Source of the DNA: Macrococcus sp. 19Msa1099 | Lineage (GTDB): Bacteria; Bacillota; Bacilli; Staphylococcales; Staphylococcaceae | Assembly (NCBI GenBank): GCA_019357535.2 | Contig: CP079955.1 | Coordinates: 2,037,683-2,101,682, forward strand | Length of the DNA stretch: 64,000 nucleotides | Direction of reading: 5' to 3' | Shown here: piece after piece, positions 1-12,938 of the stretch | How the letters are laid out: the number at the start of each line of letters is the position of its first letter | Numbering within the stretch: position 1 is the stretch's first letter | Notes under the pieces: model-generated | Databases searched by the model: none | What the model was told of the DNA's origin: nothing | What the model saw: the letters and a program-made list of their open reading frames with translations, nothing else | Program-made: the position numbers and the translations under genes

Positions 1-388
1 TAATTCTTTTAAACTGATCTGTTCCTAGATGCTGAATCAATGATCTAATACCATTATGTCCCCCAGCAGATCCTTTTTGGCGTAAGCGTAGTCTACCAGG
101 CGGCATATCTAAATCATCATATAATACAAGTAAATCTTCTGTTGAAACATTAAAGTAATCCATCAATGGCCTCACTGCTTCGCCAGACAAGTTCATATAT
201 GTCATTGGTTCAATTAGCAGGACTTTTTCACCATTTATCATCGCAATTGTATAGAGACCTTTAAATTTCTGTTGATTGAGCTCTAAATTATATGATTCAA
301 CCAAACGATCAACTACCATAAAACCTATATTATGTCTTGTTAATTCATATTTCTTTCCAATATTCCCTAAACCAACAATGCACTTCAT
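1..388 (-). CDS. pth: peptidyl-tRNA hydrolase, 3' end cut by window edge
   Basis: The minus-strand reading frame runs off the left edge of the window. It starts at ATG 386-388 behind a GGAGGAAT ribosome site and reads [20 protein letters not shown], then FMVVDRL and a GGHNGIRS segment. These are the N-terminal GLGN, the catalytic RHNIGF histidine region and the GGHNG loop of bacterial Pth. The enzyme cleaves peptidyl-tRNAs released from ribosomes. About 129 codons are present and the C-terminal third is missing. It follows rplY on the same strand, the usual Bacillales ctc-pth pairing, but a terminator at 461-487 lies between them. Confidence 0.95.
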   Translation of the reverse strand, partial: MKCIVGLGNIGKKYELTRHNIGFMVVDRLVESYNLELNQQKFKGLYTIAMINGEKVLLIEPMTYMNLSGEAVRPLMDYFNVSTEDLLVLYDDLDMPPGRLRLRQKGSAGGHNGIRSLIQHLGTDQFKRI

Positions 389-460
389 AAATTATTCCTC
401 CGAATTAATAATACTTCCATTATAGACAAATTATAATAATAATTCATTAAAGACACAAAA

Positions 461-487
461 AGAGATGAGACTATAAGCCTCATCCCT
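461..487 (-). terminator. terminator downstream of rplY
   Basis: On the minus strand a GATGAG/CTCATC stem with a nine-base loop is followed by TCTCTTTTTGTG. It sits between the rplY stop and the pth start, so rplY can end here and pth depends partly on read-through or its own promoter. Confidence 0.7.
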
Positions 488-500
488 AAAAACTAACGTA

Positions 501-1133
501 TTATTCAGCTTTTTCTTCGCCTTGAGCGTCCTCTTCAGAAGCTTCTTCACCTTCAGCAGCTTCGCCTTCTTCTGACTCTACTTCGACTGTTGGTGGAACT
601 ACAGATACAATCGCTTCATCGTCTTCATTATTAATTGTATAAGCTTTACCTGATTTCAAATCTCCTACCATAATTGAGTCTCCGATATTTAATTCAGTTA
701 CATCAACTTCAATCGTTTCAGGAATTTCATCTGGTGTAGCTGTTACAGATAACTGGAACAGTGGCTGTTGAACTACGCCACCTTCTTTAACACCTTGAGC
801 TTCGCCTGTTAAATTTATAACAACATCTACCGTTAATTCAGATTTCATATTAATTGCTAAGAAGTCAATATGCGTAACCTTATTTTTAAGAGGATCGACT
901 TGATAATCTGAAACCATAACTTTAATAGTTTTTGCACCCACTCCTAGTTCAATAACTCCGTTGCGCCCAACTTCACGAATAACTTTAACGAATTCAGGCT
1001 CATCTACTTTAACTGAAGTATTTGATGCACCGTAGCCATAAACAACTGCAGGAATCTTACCTTCATTTCTAATCTTGTTTAGTTCACCTTTAGTTTGTTT
1101 ACCTTGTCTAATAATTGCTTTTAATGAAGTCAT
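501..1133 (-). CDS. rplY: 50S ribosomal protein L25/general stress protein Ctc
   Basis: The 210-residue protein has the N-terminal 5S-rRNA-binding L25 barrel (residues about 1-95) and the C-terminal TL5 domain (about 95-185), as in the long Ctc form. It ends in a strongly acidic Glu/Ala tail typical of staphylococcal Ctc. It binds 5S rRNA in the large subunit. ATG 1133 has an AAGGAGA site seven bases upstream. In Bacillus subtilis ctc is a classical sigma-B gene, and here a sigma-B-like promoter lies at 1235-1260, about 100 bases upstream. A terminator follows the gene. Confidence 0.95.
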   Translation of the reverse strand: MTSLKAIIRQGKQTKGELNKIRNEGKIPAVVYGYGASNTSVKVDEPEFVKVIREVGRNGVIELGVGAKTIKVMVSDYQVDPLKNKVTHIDFLAINMKSELTVDVVINLTGEAQGVKEGGVVQQPLFQLSVTATPDEIPETIEVDVTELNIGDSIMVGDLKSGKAYTINNEDDEAIVSVVPPTVEVESEEGEAAEGEEASEEDAQGEEKAE

Positions 1134-1234
1134 AATATAATCTCCTTTTTGCGCACCATCGCGCTCCTACGTTTACCCATCAGTTGTGAAAACCTGCTTG
1201 TAAAACGTTTATTGTGTTCATCGATATATTATAA

Positions 1235-1260
1235 ATACCCATTATTTTTAACTAATAAAC
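1235..1260 (-). promoter_or_regulatory. sigma-B type promoter for rplY/ctc
   Basis: The minus strand reads GTTTAT (1255-1260), 14 bases, then GGGTAT (1235-1240), close to the sigma-B consensus GTTTAA-N12-14-GGGTAT. Position upstream of ctc matches the known sigma-B control of this gene in Bacillus. It lies in the 236-base gap between prs and rplY, where I see no other feature. Confidence 0.6.
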
Positions 1261-1369
1261 ATAATTTTTAATTTTTAATTTTTACTTCGAAAGATGCAAC
1301 AAAACCCTTTTTACTATTATGATTGACGGCCTAGACGACTGAATGCTCCTACCCAATTTCTTCTTGTTA

Positions 1370-2335
1370 CTAATCAAATAAAATACTTACAGACTCTTGT
1401 TCATATACACGCACAATTGCCTGTGCTAAAAGTTCTCCTACAGATAATTGCTTAATCTTAGCTGGCTTATTCTCTTCTGGTAGAATAATGGAATTTGTTA
1501 CAACCAGCTCTTTAATAGCCGAGTCCTCGATACGTTGATATGCTGGCCCTGATAGTACAGGGTGCGTACAACATGCATATACCTCTTTAGCACCTTTATC
1601 AATCAGCGCTTGAGCAGCAAGTGTAATTGTACCAGCAGTATCAATAATATCATCGATGATAATCGCCGTCTTACCATTGATATCTCCTACAATATTCATA
1701 ACTTCTGCTACATTCGGTTTTGGACGACGTTTATCAATAATCGCAATCGGCGCTTTTAATCGATCTGCCATCTTACGTGCACGTGTCACCCCACCATGGT
1801 CAGGTGATACAACTACGATAGACTCTTTGTCAATCCCTTCTTTCGCATCGAAATAATCTGAAAGAATCGGAACACCCATGAGGTGGTCAATTGGAATATT
1901 GAAAAATCCTTGAATTTGCGGCGCATGTAAATCAAGAGCAATTACACGGTCTGCTCCTGCTTTTTCCATCATATCTGCAACAAGTTTTGCCGTAATTGGT
2001 TCCCGACTTCTTGCTTTACGATCTTGTCTTGCATAGCCATAATATGGCATCACGATGTTAATAGTTTCTGCTGAAGCACGCTTTAGTGCGTCAATCATAA
2101 TTAATAGTTCCATTAAGCGTTCGTTAACAGGATTTGAAGTAGGTTGAACGATGAATACATCACATCCTCGAATACTTTCTTCAATATTAATTTGAACTTC
2201 CCCGTCACTAAAACGTTTAACACTTGATTTTCCTAAAGGAATACCTACGACTTTAGCAATTTCCTCTGCTAAAGGTTTATTACCATTTAATGCAAAGATT
2301 TTTAAAGACGTATTCTTATATTCGCTGTTCATCAT
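1370..2335 (-). CDS. prs: ribose-phosphate pyrophosphokinase
   Basis: This 321-residue class I PRPP synthase makes PRPP from ribose-5-phosphate and ATP for purine, pyrimidine, His, Trp and NAD synthesis. Visible motifs are the catalytic [12 protein letters not shown] segment, the [14 protein letters not shown] metal/ATP loop, and the PRPP-binding [15 protein letters not shown] near residues 220-234. ATG 2335 follows GGAGG by eight bases; a second ATG is adjacent. It lies 31 bases downstream of glmU on the same strand, the conserved Bacillales glmU-prs-ctc order. Confidence 0.97.
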   Translation of the reverse strand: MMNSEYKNTSLKIFALNGNKPLAEEIAKVVGIPLGKSSVKRFSDGEVQINIEESIRGCDVFIVQPTSNPVNERLMELLIMIDALKRASAETINIVMPYYGYARQDRKARSREPITAKLVADMMEKAGADRVIALDLHAPQIQGFFNIPIDHLMGVPILSDYFDAKEGIDKESIVVVSPDHGGVTRARKMADRLKAPIAIIDKRRPKPNVAEVMNIVGDINGKTAIIIDDIIDTAGTITLAAQALIDKGAKEVYACCTHPVLSGPAYQRIEDSAIKELVVTNSIILPEENKPAKIKQLSVGELLAQAIVRVYEQESVSILFD

Positions 2336-2366
2336 TTTTTAAGCCTCCGTTTTGAAATATGAATAT

Positions 2367-3797
<1,431 letters not shown>

Positions 3798-3881
3798 TTA
3801 ACATATTTTTTATCTATTTAGGGCAATTTTCGGAAGGCATTGAAAGCAAATTTCGAAAGTGCCAACAATCCATTAAAAAAA

Positions 3882-3912
3882 AAAAGATAGGCATCTGCCT
3901 ACCTTTTTTATG
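3882..3912 (-). terminator. terminator downstream of spoVG
   Basis: A minus-strand GGTAGGCA/TGCCTATC hairpin is followed by a run of about ten T, overlapping the end of spoVG. The A-run on the other side makes it potentially bidirectional. It separates the spoVG operon from glmU. Confidence 0.8.
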
Positions 3913-4276
3913 CTTTTAAATCTTCTGATAACGCCGTATCTGAATCAGACTCTTCTAATTGTGATGATACTTCACTTGTAGCACTATCAGCGATATCTAT
4001 AGCACTTGTACCAGGTTCAACCGCTTCTGTTTCATCGTAAACCTTCATAACTGCTTCTTGAATTTCTTGTCGCATTTCGCTGTTAATAGGATGTGCGATA
4101 TCACGGAATTCTCCATCAGATGTTCGTTTACTTGGCATCGCTACAAAAAGACCATTATTTCCGTCAATTACTCTCAAATCATGTATTACAAACGCTTCAT
4201 CCAACGTAATGGATGCTAAAGCTTTCATCCTACTATCCGTAACCAACTTCCTCATTCTTACATCTGTGACCTTCAT
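3908..4276 (-). CDS. spoVG: SpoVG family RNA/DNA-binding regulator
   Basis: The protein of 122 residues begins [11 protein letters not shown] and contains [16 protein letters not shown] and the FRDIAHPIN segment, the invariant SpoVG core (residues 1-85). An acidic Ser/Glu/Asp tail of about 35 residues follows, longer than in most homologues. In staphylococci SpoVG acts downstream of sigma-B and Spx-linked circuits and binds nucleic acid. It is third in purR-ridA-spoVG, the conserved Bacillales order. ATG 4276 has AGGAGG nine bases upstream, and a terminator follows directly. Confidence 0.96.
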   Translation of the reverse strand: MKVTDVRMRKLVTDSRMKALASITLDEAFVIHDLRVIDGNNGLFVAMPSKRTSDGEFRDIAHPINSEMRQEIQEAVMKVYDETEAVEPGTSAIDIADSATSEVSSQLEESDSDTALSEDLKA

Positions 4277-4316
4277 TCTGAATAGCCTCCTAATATAAAT
4301 GTAAGTTAATGATCGT

Positions 4317-4691
4317 TTATAGTTTCAGGGCCACCGCTTCAATTTCAACTTTTACGTCTTTTGGTAATCTACTCACTTCAACACAGCTTCTTGCTGGTAA
4401 ATGGGTATTAAAATATTCACCGTAAACTTCATTAATTAACGGAAAGTCATTCATATCACTAATAAAGATTGTCGTTTTTACCACACTATCCAAATGAGCA
4501 CCGCTATCTACAAGAACGGCAGATAAGTTGTCCAGCACTTGCTTTGTTTGTTCCTGAACATCTTCACTGACTAATTCACCTTGTAATGTCAAAGGAATTT
4601 GACCGCTTGTATAAACCATATTGTTTACAACAACAGCATGACAATATGGCCCGATTGCTTCTGGCGCATTTTTAGAATAAATATTTTTCAT
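4317..4691 (-). CDS. ridA: RidA family enamine/imine deaminase
   Basis: A 124-residue YjgF/YER057c/UK114 protein. It carries [25 protein letters not shown] and the arginine-containing [22 protein letters not shown] segment that lines the active site in RidA trimers. The family hydrolyses reactive enamine intermediates from PLP enzymes. It starts one base after the purR stop, with GGGAGA as ribosome site, so the two are almost certainly cotranscribed. This is yabJ in Bacillus nomenclature. Confidence 0.93.
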   Translation of the reverse strand: MKNIYSKNAPEAIGPYCHAVVVNNMVYTSGQIPLTLQGELVSEDVQEQTKQVLDNLSAVLVDSGAHLDSVVKTTIFISDMNDFPLINEVYGEYFNTHLPARSCVEVSRLPKDVKVEIEAVALKL

Positions 4692-4692
4692 G

Positions 4693-5532
4693 TTAATTTC
4701 TCCCTGCTTCAGAAAATTTGTCTAAGCAATTACCTTCTTCAACAGTAAAAGATTGATTATATTCATCTACATTAGATAATTTAACCAAAGAGGTATAGTC
4801 CTGAATTAAACGATTCTTAACTTCTTTCGATTCTACTAATACTGTTACCCCTTTTACTGTTGCTTTAAACTCATTCATTAAATTCATGACCCCTGTTATA
4901 GAGCCTCCTGCACGCATGAAATCATCAACAACCAAAACTTTCGAACCTTCAGGAAGCGTGCGCTTTGATAATACCATCGTCTCTATCTTTCTCGAAGAAC
5001 CAGATACATAGTTGATAGAAACCGTAGAACCTTCCGTTACTTTGTTATCTTTTCTTATTACTACAACCGGTAAGTTTAAAATGCTGGCTACTGCATTCGC
5101 CAATGAGATTCCTTTTGTCGCTATGGTAACTACTGCATCTATTTCTTCATTCATATACATTGTAGCAATCAGTTTTCCCACTTGCCCAAGCAATCTCGGA
5201 TTACCCACAACATCTGACATGAATAAATAACCTCCAGGAAGCAGTCTTTCCTCCTCCTGCAACATATTACATAATGTTCTGATCAGTCCTTCGGCTTCAT
5301 CATAATACATTCTATGTCTGAACGTTACTCCACCACTCGCTCCAGCTGTTGTTGTGATAATTCCAATCTCTTCTTTTTCAAAAGTATCTTTAATAATTTG
5401 TACGTCCTCGCTAATTGAAGACTTAGCCTGTCCAAACTTTTCTACAAAGTAGGTTAATGGCACAAGCTCATTTGGATGGCTTAGCAAATAACTCGTCATG
5501 TAGACGATACGTTCACTCCTCTTAAATTTCAT
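4693..5532 (-). CDS. purR: purine operon repressor PurR
   Basis: 279 residues from ATG 5532 ([17 protein letters not shown]). A GAGGG site is five bases upstream; an ATG 12 bases earlier overlaps that site and is less likely. Residues 1-75 form the winged-helix domain and the rest is a phosphoribosyltransferase-like effector domain with the PRPP loop [16 protein letters not shown]. In Gram-positive bacteria PurR represses purine genes and PRPP relieves it. Its neighbours prs, xpt and guaBA elsewhere in the window belong to the same metabolism. Confidence 0.95.
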   Translation of the reverse strand: MKFKRSERIVYMTSYLLSHPNELVPLTYFVEKFGQAKSSISEDVQIIKDTFEKEEIGIITTTAGASGGVTFRHRMYYDEAEGLIRTLCNMLQEEERLLPGGYLFMSDVVGNPRLLGQVGKLIATMYMNEEIDAVVTIATKGISLANAVASILNLPVVVIRKDNKVTEGSTVSINYVSGSSRKIETMVLSKRTLPEGSKVLVVDDFMRAGGSITGVMNLMNEFKATVKGVTVLVESKEVKNRLIQDYTSLVKLSNVDEYNQSFTVEEGNCLDKFSEAGRN

Positions 5533-5589
5533 AAAATCCCTCATTTACGCATGATGTATGTTTAATATACCACAAATGTTCGGTTTTCC

Positions 5590-6441
5590 CTACCCCAGCA
5601 TCCTTACCATATATACTTCTTTACAACATCCTTTTAATGCATTGACTACGCTTTTAGCTTGGCGTTCTTTTGCTGCTAATCCATATACAGTAGGTCCACT
5701 GCCGCTCATCATAGCAGCATCTGCTCCGGCTTTCATCATCGTTTCTTTAAGCATTTGAATAACAGGATGCATTTCTATCGTTACAGCTTCTAGCCTATTC
5801 CCTAAAGAGCGTATCATCTCCAGGTAATCTCCTGCTTCAATGGCACGTCTGCATTTCTCATTTTCAATCTGTTCATGTGCTTGTGATAGATCAAGTGCAC
5901 TATAAACCTCTTGCGTCGATACACTGATCTCAGGTTTAGCTAAGATTACCCAGCATGAAGGTGGCTTCGGTAAATGTTCAAGTACTTCACCACGGCCTGT
6001 ACATAGTGTCGTTCTTCCGTATATACAAAATGGAATATCTGACCCAATTTCACTTGACAGTTCTGCTAAAGTTTCAAGTGATAGGTTCAATTCAAACAGT
6101 TTGTTCATTCCGCGAAATGTGGCAGCAGCATCACTAGAACCTCCTGCTAGACCTGCCGCTATCGGAATTGTTTTATCGAGCGTAATCGTTACTCCGCATT
6201 TTATATTGTAACGCTCTATCATAAGTTCTGCAGCCTTATAAGCTAAGTTTCTATGATCGTTTGGCACGTATCGATGCTCTATTTTGAGTACAATTTTTTT
6301 ATCTTTTCTCTTCTCAAAAGTCAGTCGATCATATAAGTCTACTGTTGTCATTATCATTTCTACTTCATGATAGCCATCATTTCTTTTATATAGTGTATCT
6401 AGTGTCAAATTTATTTTAGCTGGTGCATTCTCATAAATCAT
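5590..6441 (-). CDS. ispE: 4-diphosphocytidyl-2-C-methyl-D-erythritol kinase (IspE-like)
   Basis: A GHMP kinase of 283 residues: N-terminal [10 protein letters not shown] substrate motif, ATP loop [16 protein letters not shown] (about residues 91-106) and the C-terminal [12 protein letters not shown] motif. In MEP-pathway bacteria IspE phosphorylates CDP-methylerythritol. Staphylococci use the mevalonate pathway yet keep this gene at the same place, so its true substrate here is uncertain. ATG 6441 is preceded by GAGGA. It lies between veg and purR as in Bacillus. Confidence 0.9.
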   Translation of the reverse strand: MIYENAPAKINLTLDTLYKRNDGYHEVEMIMTTVDLYDRLTFEKRKDKKIVLKIEHRYVPNDHRNLAYKAAELMIERYNIKCGVTITLDKTIPIAAGLAGGSSDAAATFRGMNKLFELNLSLETLAELSSEIGSDIPFCIYGRTTLCTGRGEVLEHLPKPPSCWVILAKPEISVSTQEVYSALDLSQAHEQIENEKCRRAIEAGDYLEMIRSLGNRLEAVTIEMHPVIQMLKETMMKAGADAAMMSGSGPTVYGLAAKERQAKSVVNALKGCCKEVYMVRMLG

Positions 6442-6527
6442 ATCTCGTCCTCGCTCAATTAATTAATACAGTTATTTTATCACAATTCGATTTCTAAATT
6501 GTAGATTGATAAAGAAAATAAAAAATA

Positions 6528-6557
6528 AAGCATATTCTCTACGTAGAGAATATGCTT
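6528..6557 (-). terminator. terminator downstream of veg
   Basis: A perfect 13-bp inverted repeat (AAGCATATTCTCT with a four-base ACGT centre) is followed on the minus strand by a T-rich stretch. It lies in the veg-ispE gap. Confidence 0.75.
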
Positions 6558-6563
6558 CACTAA

Positions 6564-6827
6564 TTATTGTACAAGAAATTCTTCTTGTTGATCATTTACA
6601 AATGTAACTTGCACGTTTTCTGTTAAAACGTCCGTGTATGTATAAGACACACGCTCAAAATTATGTTGCTCCTGGTCTAGTTCGACCACGAAAACTGATG
6701 GATAAGTTTCTTTAAGCACACCACGACGCTCAATTAACTTTTTACGTCCTCCATTAGCTCTTAATACAATTCGATTACCCAACTGACAGTCAAGAATTTT
6801 TTTGATGTCTACTAATGTTTTTGGCAT
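6564..6827 (-). CDS. veg: Veg family biofilm-associated small protein
   Basis: 87 residues from ATG 6827 ([13 protein letters not shown]) behind GAGGTGG; the open frame extends upstream but that part is AT-rich and lacks a ribosome site. The sequence [27 protein letters not shown] matches the conserved Veg core, and [12 protein letters not shown] follows. In Bacillus subtilis Veg stimulates biofilm matrix genes; the molecular activity is not clear. Position between rsmA and ispE is conserved in Bacillales. A terminator follows. Confidence 0.93.
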   Translation of the reverse strand: MPKTLVDIKKILDCQLGNRIVLRANGGRKKLIERRGVLKETYPSVFVVELDQEQHNFERVSYTYTDVLTENVQVTFVNDQQEEFLVQ

Positions 6828-6925
6828 AATGACCCACCTCGCTATGCCCTTCATTTTAGCATTATAATGAAAAATAGTCAATAAAATTTTTAATTTTAAC
6901 AATTTTATTTTCTGTTGTCAATGTT

Positions 6926-7816
6926 TTAAATCACCAACTCTGGATACTTTTTCATATTATTTGAAAGTTGTGCATAATCATTTAAATTAAGGCTCTCTCC
7001 ACGACGTGAAGGTGCTACGCCACTTGCCTCAAGCCATTCAATAATAAGTTCTTTGTGCTCCTTACTATCTTGTATCAAGCTCATATAGTTATTTAAGATT
7101 GTCTTCCTGCGCTGGACGAAAGCACCTCTAGTTAACTTAAAGAACAACGTTTCGTCTTCAACATCTACACGAGGGCTCTCTAATGTTGTCAGCTTAACTA
7201 CGAGAGAGTCTACATTCGGCGGGGGCATAAAGACACCTTTAGGAACAACCATAATACGTTTCACATCCGTATAGTACTGCACTGCAATGGATAATGAACC
7301 ATACGCTTTTGTTGAAGGGATTGCAGACAAACGCTCTCCTACTTCTTTTTGCATCATCACCACGTAACTGTTAATATTCAAGTTTTTTTCCAGTAAGCCC
7401 ATTAATATCGGCGTTGTAATATAATAAGGTAAATTGGCCACAACGAAAATTTCATCGCAATGATGTAGATACGTTTCTATAGCAGAAGCTACATCTGCTT
7501 TTAATATATCCTCGTTGATTACAGTTACATTATCATAAGGACTTAACGTTTCTCCTAGTATCGGTATAAGTCGCTGGTCTATTTCAAATGCTAAGACTTG
7601 TTTCGCGTGTTTTGCTAATTGTTCAGTTAAACTCCCCATTCCAGGACCAATTTCAATTACACCTGACGTCTTATCTATACCTGCAGCCTCAATTATATTT
7701 CTGATGACATTTGTATCCACAAGAAAATTCTGGCCAAGACTTTTCTTAAACTTAAACCCGTATCGATCTAATAACTGTTTCGTTCTTGTTGGTGTTGCAA
7801 TATCGTTATATTCCAT
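6926..7816 (-). CDS. rsmA: 16S rRNA dimethyladenosine transferase KsgA
   Basis: A 296-residue SAM-dependent enzyme that dimethylates two adjacent adenines in the 3' terminal 16S helix. Visible are SAM motif [16 protein letters not shown] (about residues 55-69), the catalytic NLPYYITTP (about 128-136) and the C-terminal helical domain with [11 protein letters not shown]. The ATG overlaps the rnmV stop (TAATG), so the pair is translationally coupled, as in Bacillus. Confidence 0.97.
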   Translation of the reverse strand: MEYNDIATPTRTKQLLDRYGFKFKKSLGQNFLVDTNVIRNIIEAAGIDKTSGVIEIGPGMGSLTEQLAKHAKQVLAFEIDQRLIPILGETLSPYDNVTVINEDILKADVASAIETYLHHCDEIFVVANLPYYITTPILMGLLEKNLNINSYVVMMQKEVGERLSAIPSTKAYGSLSIAVQYYTDVKRIMVVPKGVFMPPPNVDSLVVKLTTLESPRVDVEDETLFFKLTRGAFVQRRKTILNNYMSLIQDSKEHKELIIEWLEASGVAPSRRGESLNLNDYAQLSNNMKKYPELVI

Positions 7817-8361
7817 TATTCCTCTCCTTTATCATATAGTGCTTGCTTTACATCCTGCTCAGTTATACCGAAAGCATTGAGTCTATGAAATAATTGCTTT
7901 CCATTGCAATAACCGATTCTTAAGTACTTGCATACTTGCTTCCTTTTTTCCTTCGCATAAGGACCGATAATTAAGCCGTTATCTACTAAAAACGCTTTAC
8001 TTACCGTTTCAGAAGTATAATCAAACGGCGTTGATACATGCATTAATGCATCTTGAATTGCTTCAATGGGTGCATGTTCGATACCAATCTTACCACGTTT
8101 ACTTACAGCAATATCAGCATCAATAAACGCATGCTTTACTGCAGGTACATGACTTTCAATCGTCTTCCTGATTTTATTTCCTGGGTAATCAGGATCTGTA
8201 AGTACAATAACACCTCTCACTTCGGCTGCATGTCTAATCGCTTCAATGGTCTCTTCGTTAATAGCAGAACCATTCGTTTCAAGCGTATCACATTCTACTG
8301 CAAGCTTTACACGTGTTGTATCATCTTTACCTTCCACTACAATAATTTCGTTAATTTTCAT
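7816..8361 (-). CDS. rnmV: ribonuclease M5
   Basis: A 181-residue Toprim-domain RNase that matures 5S rRNA. The Toprim glutamate lies in [10 protein letters not shown] (residues 6-15) and the DxD in [15 protein letters not shown]-terminal rRNA-binding extension ([20 protein letters not shown]) follows. Upstream is GGATAG. It overlaps rsmA by one base. Its substrate, 5S rRNA, is encoded about 10 kb away in this window. Confidence 0.96.
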   Translation of the reverse strand: MKINEIIVVEGKDDTTRVKLAVECDTLETNGSAINEETIEAIRHAAEVRGVIVLTDPDYPGNKIRKTIESHVPAVKHAFIDADIAVSKRGKIGIEHAPIEAIQDALMHVSTPFDYTSETVSKAFLVDNGLIIGPYAKEKRKQVCKYLRIGYCNGKQLFHRLNAFGITEQDVKQALYDKGEE

Positions 8362-8415
8362 ATATATCTATCCTTTACTTTTATACAACTAAATATTATA
8401 CGTTATATATATATA

Positions 8416-8444
8416 AAAGACCACGTGAGTAATACGTGGTCTTT
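8416..8444 (-). terminator. terminator downstream of tatD
   Basis: AAAGACCACGTATTACTCACG with matching CGTGGTCTTT forms a stem followed by minus-strand T/A-rich sequence. It separates tatD from rnmV-rsmA. Confidence 0.75.
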
Positions 8445-8458
8445 ATCGCTAAAGTTAT

Positions 8459-9235
8459 TTAATCCCTATTTGCCATTTTAAATAATCTCTCAGCGTTAGC
8501 TGTTGTTTGTAGTGCCACCTCTTCTAATGTGATACCGCGTAGTTCCGCAATCTCTTCTGCCACCAACTTTACGTGCATCGGTTCATTACGCTTTCCACGA
8601 TAAGGATGCGGTGTTAAATACGGCGCATCTGTTTCAACAAGTAGTTTATCGAGTGGTACATGCTTCGCAACTTCTTTAGGCTGTTTGGCATTTTTAAACG
8701 TTACAGGTCCCCCTAAAGAAATAACAAAGTTTAGTTTTAATACTTCATCGCAAGTTTCTGGGCTGCCACTGAAGCTATGCATTACGCCGCCAACTTCTTG
8801 GGCATTTTCTGATTTCAATATTTCAATTACATCATGAGTTGCTTCACGATTATGAATAACAATTGGAAGTTTCACTTCTTTTGCAAGTTGAATTTGTCGC
8901 TTAAATACTTCTTTTTGTATATCTTTTGGAGACTTATCCCAGTGATAATCAAGACCCATTTCACCAATCGCAACAATTTTAGGATGTTTTGAAAGTTCTT
9001 TTATCCATTCGTAATACTCATCAGTGAAATCGATAGCATCAACTGGATGCCACCCAATAACACCGTATACGAAATCATAATCCTCTATTAATTTCATTGT
9101 CCGTTTAATCGTTTTTTCATCAAATCCCACGACAATCATACGGTCTATTCCATTTTTACGTGCTCTATCAATAACTTCCTGTAAATCTTCATCATATTGG
9201 TCTGCGTTTAAATGTACATGTGTATCGATTAACAC
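8459..9235 (-). CDS. tatD: TatD family metal-dependent deoxyribonuclease
   Basis: A 258-residue TIM-barrel hydrolase (YabD/TatD). It shows the metal ligands IDTHVHLNADQYD at the N terminus, GEMGLDYHW, VIHNREATHD, MHSFSG and the C-terminal LLVETDAPYLTPHPYRGKRN. The family are magnesium-dependent 3'-5' DNases. The start is GTG 9235, seven bases after GGAG. It lies 14 bases downstream of metG, forming the conserved metG-tatD pair. Confidence 0.94.
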   Translation of the reverse strand: MLIDTHVHLNADQYDEDLQEVIDRARKNGIDRMIVVGFDEKTIKRTMKLIEDYDFVYGVIGWHPVDAIDFTDEYYEWIKELSKHPKIVAIGEMGLDYHWDKSPKDIQKEVFKRQIQLAKEVKLPIVIHNREATHDVIEILKSENAQEVGGVMHSFSGSPETCDEVLKLNFVISLGGPVTFKNAKQPKEVAKHVPLDKLLVETDAPYLTPHPYRGKRNEPMHVKLVAEEIAELRGITLEEVALQTTANAERLFKMANRD

Positions 9236-9249
9236 AAAATCACTCCTAT

Positions 9250-11232
<1,983 letters not shown>

Positions 11233-11396
11233 TTACTTATTAAATATACATAAAATAAAGGTTTTTTTCAATATTACTAATACTTACAATTCGACATGTT
11301 TTAAAAAAACATACAAATAATAAACATCAAATAATATTAATTATAATTAACAAACATTACTATTTCATTACAAATTATATATATAACCTTATTCCA

Positions 11397-11425
11397 TTGA
11401 CTTTGTAAAAAAAAGGTAGTACACT
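11397..11425 (+). promoter_or_regulatory. promoter and TCGAA repeats upstream of the AbrB-like gene
   Basis: TTGACT (11397-11402), 17 bases, TACACT (11420-11425) forms a near-consensus housekeeping promoter. Just downstream, at 11441-11467, TCGAA/TTCGA half-sites occur three times, including the palindrome TTCGAGTGTCGAA. They sit in the leader of the regulator gene, a plausible autoregulatory operator (inference). Confidence 0.65.
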
Positions 11426-11510
11426 CTAATTAAGACAAATGTCGAACAATTTAATTCGAGTGTCGAATTTACTGATATTATCAAATATACAATTATATGG
11501 AGGAAATAAA

Positions 11511-11798
11511 ATGAAATCTACAGGTATTGTAAGAAAAGTTGATGAATTAGGACGTGTTGTTATTCCGATCGAATTACGACGTATTTTAGATATTGCTGAG
11601 AAAGATGCTTTAGAAATTTATACAGACGCCGATAAAATTATTTTAAAGAAATATAAACCTAGCATGACTTGTGCCGTGACAGGCGATGTTTCTGAAGATA
11701 ACTATCTATTAGCTGGCGGTAAACTTGTGTTAAGTAAAGAAGGTATTGCACAATTACTTAAAGAAATCGAAGAAAAAGAAGCGCAAGAAGAAAAATAA
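11511..11798 (+). CDS. AbrB/MazE/SpoVT-type transition-state regulator
   Basis: 95 residues from ATG 11511, seven bases after GGAGG. The in-frame upstream extension to 11439 lies in the leader and is rejected. MKSTGIVRKVDELGRVVIPIELRRIL (residues 1-26) is the swapped-hairpin AbrB DNA-binding domain. The C-terminal half (SMTCAVTGDVSEDN..GKLVLSKEGIAQLL) is the oligomerisation part seen in AbrB/Abh/SpoVT, ending in a charged tail. It is the only plus-strand host gene in the first 32 kb. A terminator follows directly. The regulon cannot be deduced from sequence. Confidence 0.9.
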   Translation: MKSTGIVRKVDELGRVVIPIELRRILDIAEKDALEIYTDADKIILKKYKPSMTCAVTGDVSEDNYLLAGGKLVLSKEGIAQLLKEIEEKEAQEEK

Positions 11799-11812
11799 AT
11801 ACTATATCCATT

Positions 11813-11840
11813 AAAAAAGGTGCCGCAGGGCACCTTTTTT
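11813..11840. terminator. bidirectional terminator between abrB-like gene and rsmI
   Basis: AAAAAAGGTGCC, a GCAG loop and GGCACCTTTTTT form a perfect stem with A- and T-runs on either side. It serves the convergent genes on both strands. Confidence 0.92.
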
Positions 11841-12675
11841 AATGTTCAATATGATAAATTTCATATACTTCATTCTTCTTTATATCTCTATCGACTGCGA
11901 CTTGTTTGATTGCCTCTTTAGATCGCATACCTGTTTCAATATAATGTATCACATGCTCATATACCGTAAGCTCTGCCCACCAATGTACTTTATCCGCTTC
12001 GCTTACTGCATCGATTATGATTACAAATTCACCCTTCAAGTTGATTTCATTGTCTAACTTGTTATAGATTTCTTTGACATTAGCTGTTTCTACTTGTTCG
12101 AATTTCTTAGTTAATTCTCTTGCAATAGATACTTTTCTTGTTGCATCAATTTCCATTATTGTTTCAATCGTGTGTTTCACACGAAATGGTGATTCGTATA
12201 TAATCGCCGTATGAGGGAGTTCCATTAAAGTTTGTAACCTCTTTTTCTTCTCCTTATCTTTACGTGGCAAAAAACCATCAAAAATAAATGAATATGAAGC
12301 AATGCCACTTGTCATAAGTGCTGAGAGTGCAGCATTTGGACCAGGTATTGTTTCTATTCTAATTCCTTTATCACGACATTCTACTACGAGTTCATAACCT
12401 GGGTCACTAATTAGTGGTAACCCTGCATCTGATACAAGTGCGATATGATTGCCGGATACCAATGTTTCAATCAGCTGATCGGTGACTTTATCTTTATTAT
12501 GTTCATGGTAACTCTTCAGAGGCGTATCAATATTATAATGCATCGTCAAAGTTCTTGTGACACGCGTGTCTTCACAGTAAATACAATCTACTTCTTTTAA
12601 TATTCTAACCGCTCGAAATGTAATATCCTCTAGATTTCCTATTGGTGTACCTACTAAGTATAATACCCCGGTCAT
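11839..12675 (-). CDS. rsmI: 16S rRNA ribose methyltransferase RsmI
   Basis: A 278-residue tetrapyrrole-methylase-fold enzyme that 2'-O-methylates C1402 of 16S rRNA. It shows [16 protein letters not shown] at the N terminus, the YCEDTRVT segment, [17 protein letters not shown] and [15 protein letters not shown] 12675 follows AGGAGA and overlaps the yazA stop, giving an operon trmN6-yazA-rsmI. In Bacillus it is YabC/YraL-like with the same neighbours. Confidence 0.95.
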   Translation of the reverse strand: MTGVLYLVGTPIGNLEDITFRAVRILKEVDCIYCEDTRVTRTLTMHYNIDTPLKSYHEHNKDKVTDQLIETLVSGNHIALVSDAGLPLISDPGYELVVECRDKGIRIETIPGPNAALSALMTSGIASYSFIFDGFLPRKDKEKKKRLQTLMELPHTAIIYESPFRVKHTIETIMEIDATRKVSIARELTKKFEQVETANVKEIYNKLDNEINLKGEFVIIIDAVSEADKVHWWAELTVYEHVIHYIETGMRSKEAIKQVAVDRDIKKNEVYEIYHIEH

Positions 12676-12938
12676 GCTAAGTCTCCTTTTATGAGCTTAA
12701 GTTTCTGAGCTCTTGTCATTTGTTTTATCGCATATTCTCTTTGCATAGCTTCTCGTTTTGAATCAAAGCTTTCCTCATATACGCGTTCAACAGGTAACCT
12801 TACCCTTGTATATTTCGCACCTTTTCCGCTACTATGTACAGCTAACCTTCTATCTAAATGTGTTGTATATCCTGTGTAAAGGGAATCATCTGCGCATTTC
12901 AGAATATAGATATAGTGTTTATCCATAATAAACGCCAT
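12672..12938 (-). CDS. yazA: GIY-YIG domain protein (YazA/UPF0213)
   Basis: 88 residues, or 84 if translation begins at the internal ATG 12926 ([11 protein letters not shown]); neither start has a strong ribosome site, so coupling to the upstream gene is likely. [23 protein letters not shown] carries the GIY-YIG signature and the conserved Arg. The family is a single-domain nuclease fold of unknown role, conserved between yabB and rsmI in Bacillales. It overlaps the trmN6-like gene by 20 bases. Confidence 0.88.
   Translation of the reverse strand: MAFIMDKHYIYILKCADDSLYTGYTTHLDRRLAVHSSGKGAKYTRVRLPVERVYEESFDSKREAMQREYAIKQMTRAQKLKLIKGDLA

Noticed and set aside
1562..1856. Plus-strand frames antisense to prs and similar antisense frames in other genes
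   Set aside because: Shadows of well-supported genes with no ribosome sites.
11439..11510. 24-residue N-terminal extension of the AbrB-like protein
   Set aside because: It lies in the leader after the promoter; the internal ATG 11511 has a perfect ribosome site and gives the family's usual N terminus.
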